From positions 1-19,331 of the forward strand of contig NZ_ALPT02000075.1 in NCBI RefSeq assembly GCF_000292245.2: a stretch of 19,331 nt of DNA. The letters are read 5' to 3'. Origin of the DNA: Alkalihalobacillus alcalophilus ATCC 27647 = CGMCC 1.3604. Lineage in GTDB: Bacteria > Bacillota > Bacilli > Bacillales > Bacillaceae_D. A model generated the notes under the pieces. It did no database searches and was not told the DNA's origin. It was given only the letters and a program-made list of their open reading frames with translations. Below, piece by piece: positions 1 to 5,850 of the stretch. The position numbers were made by a program, and so were the translations under genes. The stretch's first letter is position 1. Each line of letters starts with the position of its first letter.

Positions 1-1
1 T

Positions 2-145
2 CGGAGTACTGCTACACATGAATTGGGTCATGCATTAGGTTTAGCAGATCGTTCAAGCGGGTCAACAATTATGAATACAAATCGAGATCGTAAAACGCTT
101 ACTAATCCTACTAGTCTAGATATACAAAATGTGAGAAATCGGTAA
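2..145 (+). CDS. Zinc metallopeptidase, C-terminal fragment (gene runs off the left edge)
   Basis: Only the last 47 codons are in the window, read from base 2 to the TAA at 143-145. The fragment contains HELGHALGLAD, which fits the zinc-binding pattern HExxHxxGxxD/H of metzincin-like peptidases: two histidines, the catalytic glutamate, and here an aspartate in the third-ligand position where matrixins usually have histidine. A short Ser/Gly-rich stretch is followed by TIMN, a plausible Met-turn. The tail after it is only about 20 residues, so the catalytic domain ends the protein. This is a hydrolase of the matrixin/snapalysin type by motif; substrate and secretion signal are outside the window. 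The lipoprotein gene starts 33 bp downstream on the same strand, so co-transcription is likely. Family-level call is fairly safe, specific function unknown. Confidence 0.7.
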   Translation, partial: RSTATHELGHALGLADRSSGSTIMNTNRDRKTLTNPTSLDIQNVRNR

Positions 146-177
146 AATAATTGGTTGATTTTAAAAGGGAGGAAAAA

Positions 178-906
178 ATGAAATCTATAAATTTAATAGG
201 CGCTTCATTAATAATTGGAATTTTGATTGGCTGTAGTTCTTCAGCCTCAACAGATAAGACTTATCAAATAAATGAGCATAGGGATGAGAAACTTCCTGAT
301 AATCTATCTGAAATAATTGGTAATTCAGATGTAATTGTAAAGGGGACCTATAATGAATTAATTAGGACTGAAAACATGATCCGATCGGCTAACGACCCTA
401 CTGTTCCTTCAGACGATTTTTATACAGAAGGATTAATTTATGATTTTACCATTAATAAGACATACAAAGGTGACGTTATAGATTCAATTAAAACTAGCGT
501 TACCCATTTAGATGAACTTCCTATAATGGAAGATGACGGAGAAGTAGTAGGAGAAGTGACTGTTGAAGTTATTGATTATGAAGAAATAGACGAAAATAAG
601 GAATACGTTCTATTTTTAGTAGACGGAAGTTATATTGAAGAAGGATTATATACACCAGCTTCTGAGATCTATATTATCGAAATAAATAATAATTCATTAC
701 AATTTCTATCTAAAAGGATTGAAGGAAACTTGTATGAAGCAATAGAACTTGAAGAAAATGGAGACGATGTAAGTCATGCAGTTCTTACAACCGAATATAG
801 GGAAGATATTTCAGTTGATATTGTCCAAGAATTCGACCTTGTAAAAGATTACCTTGGTGCAGAAGATATTGATACTCTTAATAAACTTGAAGAATATCTT
901 GAATAG
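178..906 (+). CDS. Putative secreted lipoprotein of unknown function, 242 aa
   Basis: I do not recognise a named family. The start at 178 is preferred over an upstream TTG at 151 because GGGAGG lies just before this ATG and the protein then begins with a classical lipoprotein signal: MKS, a hydrophobic stretch, then the lipobox LIGC with the lipidated cysteine at about residue 19, followed by SSSAS. The mature part is acidic (many D/E). A region around residues 50-115 reads 'SDVIVKGTY ... YDFTINKTYKGD', and a later one reads 'ENKEYVLFLVDGSY'. This beta-rich layout (a 'VIVkG' strand, then 'f.i.k.yKG') recurs in small extracytoplasmic Bacillus lipoproteins, but I cannot tie it to a function. 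It probably shares a transcript with the metallopeptidase upstream, so an envelope or protease-associated role is possible. It is followed by a rho-independent terminator. Confidence 0.8.
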   Translation: MKSINLIGASLIIGILIGCSSSASTDKTYQINEHRDEKLPDNLSEIIGNSDVIVKGTYNELIRTENMIRSANDPTVPSDDFYTEGLIYDFTINKTYKGDVIDSIKTSVTHLDELPIMEDDGEVVGEVTVEVIDYEEIDENKEYVLFLVDGSYIEEGLYTPASEIYIIEINNNSLQFLSKRIEGNLYEAIELEENGDDVSHAVLTTEYREDISVDIVQEFDLVKDYLGAEDIDTLNKLEEYLE

Positions 907-918
907 TATTCTTTTATT

Positions 919-951
919 GGCCTCCATTCTTTCTTGAATAGAGGCCTTTTT
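919..951 (+). terminator. Rho-independent terminator of the lipoprotein gene
   Basis: GGCCTC (919-924) pairs with GAGGCC (941-946), followed at once by TTTTT (947-951). It lies 13 bp after the lipoprotein stop codon. The extra pairing partners inside the 16-nt loop are weak. Confidence 0.75.
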
Positions 952-972
952 GTTCGCCTCGGCGAACAAAAA
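947..972. repeat. Perfect 12-bp palindromic hairpin between two terminators
   Basis: TTTTTGTTCGCC (947-958) and GGCGAACAAAAA (961-972) are exact reverse complements with only TC between them. A realistic RNA hairpin would open the innermost pairs into a 4-6 nt loop. Because the arms end in T and A runs, it can act as a terminator on either strand. It overlaps the U-tract of the terminator on its left and abuts the ackA terminator on its right. Confidence 0.7.
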
Positions 973-975
973 GAG

Positions 976-1007
976 AAAAAGCATAGTCATTTATGCCATG
1001 CTTTTCT
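976..1007 (-). terminator. Rho-independent terminator of ackA
   Basis: On the minus strand AAAAGCAT (plus 998-1005) pairs with ATGCTTTT (plus 977-984), followed by a U-rich tract. It begins 6 bp after the ackA stop codon. Confidence 0.7.
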
Positions 1008-1012
1008 TCATA

Positions 1013-2200
1013 TTATTGACTTAAACGAACTGTATCACGGGCAATCATTACTTCTTCATTTGTTGGAATAATGATTACTTTTACTGGAGAATGAGGATAG
1101 TTTAAGAACGCCTCTTTACCACGTACCTTATTTAAAGATGGATCCCAATAAACGCCCATATACTCTAAACCTTCTAATACACGTTCGCGAATAACGTCAC
1201 TGTTTTCACCGATTCCAGCTGTGAAAATAATCGCATCTACGCCTTTCATACTAGCGGCGTAAGAACCGATGTATTTATGAATTCTTGAAGTGAACACTTC
1301 TAATGCAAGTTCAGCACGTTCATTTCCTGCTTCCGCTTCACTTTCAATATCACGTAAGTCACTTGAAAAACCAGTTACTCCAAGCATTCCACTTTCTTTG
1401 TTTAATACGTTGATAACCTCGTAAGCATCCTTACCCGTTTTTTCCATGATATAAGGAATTAAGGCCGGATCAACATCACCAGAACGAGTTCCCATTGTCA
1501 CACCAGCAAGAGGTGTGAACCCCATTGAAGTATCAATCGATTTACCACCCTCAATGGCAGCAATACTTGCCCCGTTTCCAAGGTGACAAGAGATTAAACG
1601 AAGCTGTTCTACTGGACGATCCAATAACTCAGAAGCTCTTTCTGTCACATACTTATGAGACGTTCCGTGGAAACCATATTTACGAATGCCGTATTTTTCA
1701 TAATACTCATAAGGCAAGCTATACAAATAAGAACTTTCAGGCATTGTTTGGTGGAACGCTGTATCAAATACAGCTACAGCTGGAACATTTGGTAACACAC
1801 TATGGAAAGCTTTAATTCCAATAATGTTCGCTGGATTGTGTAAAGGTGCTAATTCCGAAACAGCTTCAATTCCTTGTAAAACTTCGTCTGTAATTAAAAC
1901 AGAATCATTAAACTTCTCGCCACCATGAACGACACGGTGTCCGATTCCTTCAATTTCGTCTAATGAATCAATAATTCCTTGACCTGTTAATTTTTCTAAT
2001 AAAATCTTAACAGCTACTTCATGGTCGACAATGTCACTGATTTCTTTTACTTTTTCATCATTTACTTCAATTGTAAAAATAGAATCATTCATCCCGATTC
2101 TTTCCACAATTCCTTTAGTTAAAACCGTTTCTTCGGGCATATTTAGTAGCTGAAACTTCAACGAAGAGCTTCCAGCGTTAATCGCGATAATTTTTGCCAT
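1013..2200 (-). CDS. ackA: Acetate kinase AckA, 395 aa
   Basis: Catalyses acetyl phosphate + ADP to acetate + ATP, the last step of overflow acetate formation; cytoplasmic, ASKHA fold. Seen in the sequence: the N-terminal phosphate-binding signature INAGSSSLKFQL; GHRVVHGG (substrate arginine); FDTAFHQTMP (catalytic Asp); FHGTSHKYV (active-site His); the long glycine-rich block HLGNGAS...TSMGFTPLAGVTMGTRSGDVDP; FTAGIGENS (nucleotide site); and TNEEVMIARDT near the end (metal-binding Glu). The start at 2200 (MAKIIAINAG) is chosen because AAAGGAG sits at a good distance upstream; the open frame extends 20 codons further without such support. Length matches the family (about 395 aa). It is transcribed alone, with its own terminator downstream and the ytxK terminator upstream. 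Catabolite activation through CcpA is likely, given the cre-like boxes at 2373-2399. Confidence 0.97.
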   Translation of the reverse strand: MAKIIAINAGSSSLKFQLLNMPEETVLTKGIVERIGMNDSIFTIEVNDEKVKEISDIVDHEVAVKILLEKLTGQGIIDSLDEIEGIGHRVVHGGEKFNDSVLITDEVLQGIEAVSELAPLHNPANIIGIKAFHSVLPNVPAVAVFDTAFHQTMPESSYLYSLPYEYYEKYGIRKYGFHGTSHKYVTERASELLDRPVEQLRLISCHLGNGASIAAIEGGKSIDTSMGFTPLAGVTMGTRSGDVDPALIPYIMEKTGKDAYEVINVLNKESGMLGVTGFSSDLRDIESEAEAGNERAELALEVFTSRIHKYIGSYAASMKGVDAIIFTAGIGENSDVIRERVLEGLEYMGVYWDPSLNKVRGKEAFLNYPHSPVKVIIIPTNEEVMIARDTVRLSQ

Positions 2201-2291
2201 TTTATAAACAGCTCCTTTAGTTTTTATACGTGTAAATGAGAAGTCTGTAGTTCTTCTCAACTTTTAACTTAAAAAAATCTTTCCCTTCTAC

Positions 2292-2320
2292 ATTTAAGCA
2301 TTCTGTTCCCCGTTTTTCAA
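2292..2320 (-). promoter_or_regulatory. Candidate sigma-A promoter of ackA
   Basis: On the minus strand TTGAAA (plus 2315-2320) and TTAAAT (plus 2292-2297) are separated by exactly 17 bp, giving a leader of about 85 nt. A second candidate -10, TATACA (plus 2341-2346), has a poor -35 but would place the stronger cre box near -58, similar to the spacing I recall for activation of B. subtilis ackA by CcpA. The sequence does not decide between them. Confidence 0.45.
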
Positions 2321-2372
2321 GGGGATTGTCCTTTTCTCTCTGTATATCTCTTAAATTCTTTATTTTCTGATT

Positions 2373-2399
2373 TGATAACGTTTTCTGTAAGCGTTATAT
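2373..2399. promoter_or_regulatory. Two adjoining cre-like CcpA boxes upstream of ackA
   Basis: TGTAAGCGTTATAT (2386-2399) matches 12 of 14 positions of the cre consensus TGWAANCGNTNWCA; only the last two bases differ. TGATAACGTTTTCT (2373-2386) also matches 12 of 14. The two share one base at 2386 and together form an interrupted inverted repeat, ATAACG...CGTTAT. CcpA activation of ackA from an upstream cre site is established in B. subtilis; function here is inferred from position and match. Confidence 0.65.
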
Positions 2400-2445
2400 A
2401 ATTCCATCATTCCCCACTTCCCCTAAAATAACAGCACCTACCCTC

Positions 2446-2491
2446 AAAAAAAGACTACTCAAAAGGGCGAGTGACCTTTTGAGTAGTCTTT
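2446..2491 (-). terminator. Strong terminator of ytxK
   Basis: A perfect 17-bp stem: 2450-2466 pairs with 2475-2491 (core AGACTACTCAAAAGG / CCTTTTGAGTAGTCT), with an 8-nt loop. On the minus strand the stem runs into a T tract (plus 2446-2452 are A). It lies 46 bp after the ytxK stop and insulates the ackA promoter region. Confidence 0.9.
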
Positions 2492-2537
2492 CCATAAGAA
2501 AGTAAATAGTGACTAAACATATCATTGATGAATCATT

Positions 2538-3533
2538 TTATTTTCCTAATTGCTGTTTGAACCAACGATCAATTTGTTTAATCATATCCGCTAACGCTTC
2601 AGCTTTAGAGAACGAAGGCAGCTCAGCTAATAAGGCTTGCTGAACTTGAGTAACCCCTTCGCCTTTTTTCTGCAACATTAAAATACTCTTTGCCTGTTGT
2701 TCAGATTTAAACATTGACTTTGGCAACTGTAACAACCCTAAAATAATGCTTTTTTCCTTCAAAAATTTATGCAGCTTTTCAGACTGATCACTATTAAATA
2801 AAAAGTTTGGCACTAAAAAGAATAAGTAACCGCCATCTCTCGTTTGCTTCATCGCCTGTTCTATCATAAGGTGGTGGATAAATGAATGGCCTTCTGGTGC
2901 CTTTAGCTCATATTCCTTGGCAACTTCATCATTCGGGTAATAACCAACTGGCAAATCAGTAACGACAATATCCGTTTTCAAATCTGGTAATGGTTGAATG
3001 CTATCTTGATGAAAAAGTTCTACTTCATTCTGCTGTAAATTTGCGCTAACAAAAGCTAAATTCAATAAAGTTTCATCCGCTTCAAAACCGATCGCTTTAG
3101 CTGGCTTTGGCGATTGATTTAATACAGCTGATAATAGATTTCCTGCCCCTAGAGCTAAATCTGTGATCAAAAAATCTTTCTTTAAATCAACTGACACTTT
3201 ATTTATTAAGTAGCTTACAAATAAACTAACCGCATCGGGTGTTAAGGAATGATGAGGTTGAACAGCGCCCTTCATCCCTTTTAATACAGTTAATTGAAAG
3301 GTTTTCCGTACAACCTCTTTATCAAGCTTGTCCAAATCGATTTGTTCAAATATAGTTTGAAGTTTTTTCTTTTCAATTTCATTTTTTGTTTCAATCATTT
3401 CACCTTTAAATAACTGGTCAGCAACAAGTGCCAATGAATCTAAATACAAGAGCTCCTTTTCTTCGCTTATTAGCTCTGCACCCCGATCAAAATATTGAAA
3501 TAAGTTCTCTAAACGCTCTTCTTGCTTTAACAT
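2538..3533 (-). CDS. ytxK: YtxK-type class I SAM-dependent methyltransferase-like protein, 331 aa
   Basis: The protein resembles the catalytic half of N6-adenine DNA methyltransferases. An N-terminal helical region (about 1-90) is followed by a Rossmann-like methyltransferase domain: DLALGAGNLL at about 125-134 (SAM-binding motif I), GFEADE at about 149-154 (acidic motif II), HQDSI at about 175-179, and TDLPVGYY at about 192-199 in the place of the catalytic (N/D)PPY. The replacement of DPPY by DLPVGYY suggests either a different acceptor or a non-catalytic role; as far as I recall the same motif occurs in B. subtilis YtxK, whose substrate is not known to me. The start is supported by GGAGGAG 6-7 nt upstream. 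In B. subtilis ytxK sits beside ackA and tpx; here copy A of the repeat element lies upstream instead of tpx. It has its own strong terminator. Confidence 0.85.
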   Translation of the reverse strand: MLKQEERLENLFQYFDRGAELISEEKELLYLDSLALVADQLFKGEMIETKNEIEKKKLQTIFEQIDLDKLDKEVVRKTFQLTVLKGMKGAVQPHHSLTPDAVSLFVSYLINKVSVDLKKDFLITDLALGAGNLLSAVLNQSPKPAKAIGFEADETLLNLAFVSANLQQNEVELFHQDSIQPLPDLKTDIVVTDLPVGYYPNDEVAKEYELKAPEGHSFIHHLMIEQAMKQTRDGGYLFFLVPNFLFNSDQSEKLHKFLKEKSIILGLLQLPKSMFKSEQQAKSILMLQKKGEGVTQVQQALLAELPSFSKAEALADMIKQIDRWFKQQLGK

Positions 3534-3727
3534 AATAACTCCTCCGTTTTTCTTCTCTCCATTAATGATGACATCTATTTAACTACTGTCGTTTCAATAT
3601 GCCCTTATTGTTTTATCTCTTCATTCTAACCATCTTACCGAAAAGAGAAAACAAAAAAAGAAATTTATCTTATTTTCTCAACTTTCGCATCGAGAAAAAG
3701 ATAATATACCCTCCGGCTGTCGCTCCC

Positions 3728-3831
3728 AAACAGACACTCCGCGTCCTTGCCGAGAACCTCATGAGCCTCCTCAGCACGCTTGCGGGGTCTCATTGGACGG
3801 TTTATTCCTGCGGGAGTCTCCGTGTCTGTTT
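3728..3831. repeat. Hairpin module 1 of element copy A
   Basis: AAACAGACAC (3728-3737) pairs perfectly with GTGTCTGTTT (3822-3831) and encloses an 84-nt GC-richer core. The conserved flanks are GTCGCTCCC on the left and GTCCGCTA on the right. The same core occurs in inverted orientation as module 2 (4176-4277), but with a different closing stem. Short open frames on both strands through this module look like by-products of its base composition. Confidence 0.7.
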
Positions 3832-4175
3832 GTCCGCTAGATAATGGAATCGAATCTAGGTTCACTTTTCTCATTGAATAAAAAATAGTCATTCCTTCAA
3901 CGTACATGAGCTTGAGAATGATTTTTCTCCTTCCATGACTAATTCCGTTACAGTTGTAAACAAATCCGTGTTGATGCTCTGTACGTTAGCTAGATGAACG
4001 AGCTGGTTTCGATTTGAATCCTGTCTTTTCATTCCGGCAGACTTAGGAAAAAAATAGGGGGCAACTACCTATTTAGTTCCATAACCAACAAAGGTAAGAA
4101 GAAGGTTCTTCTGCGTTAGAAATAGCTGATTGAGAATGGCCATATCATCAAGCATCTCCCCTACACTTAGCGGAC

Positions 4176-4277
4176 AAAACCATACGGAGACTCCCGCAGG
4201 AATAAACCGTGGAGCGAGACCCCACAGGTGTACCGAGGAGGCTCGCCAGGTTCCTGCAGGACGCGGAGTATGGTTTT
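4176..4277. repeat. Hairpin module 2 of element copy A (inverted relative to module 1)
   Basis: AAAACCATAC (4176-4185) pairs perfectly with GTATGGTTTT (4268-4277). The reverse complement of this module matches module 1 closely in the core (TCCGCGTCC, GAGCCTCCTC, GGGGTCTC, GGTTTATTCCTGCGGGAGTC), while the 10-bp closing stem has changed at four positions on one side with matching changes on the other. Confidence 0.7.
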
Positions 4278-4506
4278 GGTAGCGACAGCCGAAGTATATA
4301 ATTTTAGTGAATAGATCTCTTCAACAGTCTACTAAGAGAGGTGTTCAGACTGTCATCGATTGAACCGTTCATGTAAAGTCAATTTGAGTATGGTATCGCC
4401 CTAAAGTCAATCTCTATCAACGGTTAAGAGTCCATCATACGCTGCGAAAGTTGAGTTATTTTCTTTAAGTTGATCAAACAATGAACGGATTGCTTTGATA
4501 AAAGGA

Positions 4507-4546
4507 AAGAAAAAGACCTTTATCTCATCACGCTGAAATAAAGGTC
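4507..4546 (-). terminator. Terminator of the ytfI-ytfJ unit
   Basis: On the minus strand GACCTTTAT (plus 4538-4546) and ATAAAGGTC (plus 4515-4523) form a 9-bp stem with a 14-nt loop, followed by TTTTTCTTTCC. It lies about 70 bp after the ytfJ stop. Confidence 0.85.
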
Positions 4547-4615
4547 CTCGTTTCGGTCATATTAAATTCTGACTCTATCCTTGTTGGCTTTCCACTAATT
4601 GTCCTTAGCTTCCAA

Positions 4616-5065
4616 CTACAAAGGAGGCTGTTGACGATAATTATTGTCGTGGTGATTAAGGTGGTCGTGATGTTCACCCTTTTTGTCATGGTAAATCATT
4701 TGTTGGATCTTCTCGACCACTTGTGGAGCAAAATCTAATAAGCGCTCATAGAGGTGAGTACTATTGTCTAAATGAACCATTTTTACACCTGAACTATTCA
4801 CAATTAAAAAGGCCATAGGCGTAATCGAAACTCCCCCTCCACTACCTCCTCCAAAAGGATGCGAATGCCCATCATTTGAGTGATGGCTATCTACGGAAAA
4901 TTCACTCCCCCCTGCCGCAAAACCAAAGCCCACTTTTGATACAGGTAAAATGACACTACCATCTGGTGTTTCAACCGGATCTCCGATGATTGTATTGACA
5001 TCCACCATTTCTTTTAAATTTTCCATTGCGGTTTTCATTAATCCTTGAATTGGATGATCAGACAT
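4616..5065 (-). CDS. ytfJ: YtfJ/GerW-family sporulation protein, 149 aa
   Basis: A forespore-associated protein of the GerW (Spore_YtfJ) family, linked in B. subtilis to normal spore germination; the biochemical role is unknown to me. Seen here: an N-terminal amphipathic segment (HPIQGLMKTAMENLKEMV), the family core IIGDPVETPDGSVILPVSKVGFGFAAGG at about 26-53, then a His/Ser/Gly-rich loop (DSHHSNDGHSHPFGGGSGGG), the hydrophobic strand VSITPMAFLIV, and the region ending VVEKIQQMIYHDKK. The C-terminus is a hydrophilic His/Asp/Asn-rich tail (about residues 127-149) that looks unstructured and could bind metal ions; that is inference. The start is supported by AAGGAGGG 8 nt upstream. It lies 24 bp downstream of ytfI, so the two form an operon closed by the terminator at 4507-4546. 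Length is typical (about 150 aa). Confidence 0.92.
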   Translation of the reverse strand: MSDHPIQGLMKTAMENLKEMVDVNTIIGDPVETPDGSVILPVSKVGFGFAAGGSEFSVDSHHSNDGHSHPFGGGSGGGVSITPMAFLIVNSSGVKMVHLDNSTHLYERLLDFAPQVVEKIQQMIYHDKKGEHHDHLNHHDNNYRQQPPL

Positions 5066-5089
5066 GACTTTTCCCTCCTTGTTATTTTC

Positions 5090-5755
5090 TTACATTGACT
5101 GATCCATTGCATTTCCTTGCTGATCAGTTTTTTTTGTTTTGTGCCAATGTTTGACGATCAAAAGTCCTGCAATGATAGCTTGTCCGATTCGAAATGAGAA
5201 CATGCATGAAAAGTTCGTTTTTGTCATCATTCCTTGATAAATAGGATCAACCTGAATTCGTGGATAATGAACGAGCGTAAAAAAGTTTGAAACAAAACCA
5301 ATGACTACCCCCTTTAATGTCCATAATGCCCCAGCAAGTTGAGCCGTCAAAACAGCATCATCAACCCCAACTTGAGAATGCCATTCCAATTTTTTTACTT
5401 TTACCTTCTTCATAAAACGTTGAACAATTTTATAAAATCCAGTTACCTGTTGTAAAAACCTTTGCGATTTTTTAATCTCTTTTTTTAACCAGTTAATCGT
5501 AAATCTTTGCTTTTTGTCGGTTGTCCCTAGTGGGCTTTCATTCTTCTCTTCCAGAGTAACACTCAATGTTTTCGGATCAACTTTTATAACAGGAGAAGAA
5601 AAGGTATAAATATGAATCGCCCATAACTTTACTTGAACCGTTAATAAATCATCATCTATTTGATGTTGATAATGACAATCTATCGTTATTTTTGCCAAAA
5701 AAATGAGCATACCAAACAAAAACAAAACCCCAGATATAATCCACCAAATCATCAT
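5090..5755 (-). CDS. ytfI: YtfI, DUF2953 membrane protein, 221 aa
   Basis: A conserved Bacillus protein of unknown function, consistently next to ytfJ. An N-terminal membrane helix (WWIISGVLFLFGMLIFLAKI, about residues 4-23) is followed by a soluble region beginning with a beta strand typical of this family (IDCHYQHQIDDDLLTVQVKLWAIHIY). A basic segment (about 80-120, many K/R/Q) follows, then a hydrophobic patch, LAGALWTLKGVVIGFVSNFF (about 139-158), and a second hydrophobic stretch, IGQAIIAGLLIV (about 192-203), before a charged tail. It starts with two consecutive Met codons after AAAGGGAGA. It precedes ytfJ by 24 bp; a possible sigma-F-like promoter lies just upstream. The pairing with a spore protein suggests forespore expression; the molecular role is unknown. 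Confidence 0.85.
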   Translation of the reverse strand: MMIWWIISGVLFLFGMLIFLAKITIDCHYQHQIDDDLLTVQVKLWAIHIYTFSSPVIKVDPKTLSVTLEEKNESPLGTTDKKQRFTINWLKKEIKKSQRFLQQVTGFYKIVQRFMKKVKVKKLEWHSQVGVDDAVLTAQLAGALWTLKGVVIGFVSNFFTLVHYPRIQVDPIYQGMMTKTNFSCMFSFRIGQAIIAGLLIVKHWHKTKKTDQQGNAMDQSM

Positions 5756-5791
5756 AATCTCCCTTTATCCATTACCACTTGTAATTGATCC

Positions 5792-5820
5792 TATGTTTTC
5801 CTCTTTTAACAAAAATAAAC
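5792..5820 (-). promoter_or_regulatory. Possible sigma-F-type promoter of ytfI-ytfJ
   Basis: On the minus strand GTTTA (plus 5816-5820) and GGAAAACATA (plus 5792-5801) resemble the sigma-F elements GYATA and GGNNANANTR with one mismatch each; the 14-bp spacing is slightly short. It overlaps the U-tract region of the yteJ terminator. Forespore (sigma-F) expression of ytfJ is known in B. subtilis; this assignment is tentative. Confidence 0.3.
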
Positions 5821-5841
5821 CTAACCAATTTTTTGGCTAGG
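5811..5841 (-). terminator. Terminator of the sppA-yteJ unit
   Basis: On the minus strand CCTAGCCAA (plus 5833-5841) pairs with TTGGTTAGG (plus 5820-5828; one G-U pair), with a tight 4-nt loop, followed by TTTATTTTTG. It lies 9 bp after the yteJ stop. Confidence 0.7.
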
Positions 5842-5850
5842 CTTAAATTA

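Larger units (their letters stand above)
3677..4455. mobile_element. Non-coding element copy A (779 bp) with 13-bp terminal inverted repeats
   Basis: The element is bounded by CTCAACTTTCGCA (3677-3689) and its exact reverse complement TGCGAAAGTTGAG (4443-4455); pairing resumes after one mismatch (CG/CG). TTATTTT directly flanks both ends (3670-3676 and 4456-4462) and reads as a 7-bp target duplication. No transposase or other convincing protein is encoded. The interior contains two hairpin modules in inverted orientation (around 3715-3838 and 4166-4292), separated by about 330 bp of unique sequence. A second, clearly homologous copy lies at 17494-18363. Relative to that copy, A lacks about 117 bp just inside the left terminus and carries 28 extra bp near the right end, flanked by the 10-bp direct repeat TAAAGTCAAT (4374-4383, 4402-4411). 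It is best read as a non-autonomous, MITE-like element mobilised in trans. The family is unknown to me. Confidence 0.8.

Noticed and set aside
1525..1815. Plus-strand frame opposite ackA
   Set aside because: Shadow of a strongly conserved gene; no ribosome binding site or domain.
3677..4455. OLE RNA or another known large non-coding RNA of bacilli
   Set aside because: Size is comparable, but terminal inverted repeats, target duplications, multiple copies and lack of the ybzG neighbourhood argue against it.
4456..4506. Minus-strand frame reading IKAIRSLFDQLKENN next to the right end of copy A, as a tpx or transposase relic
   Set aside because: Going upstream the frame passes through the ytfJ terminator and hits a stop; no recognisable tpx or transposase motif. 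Too short to support.
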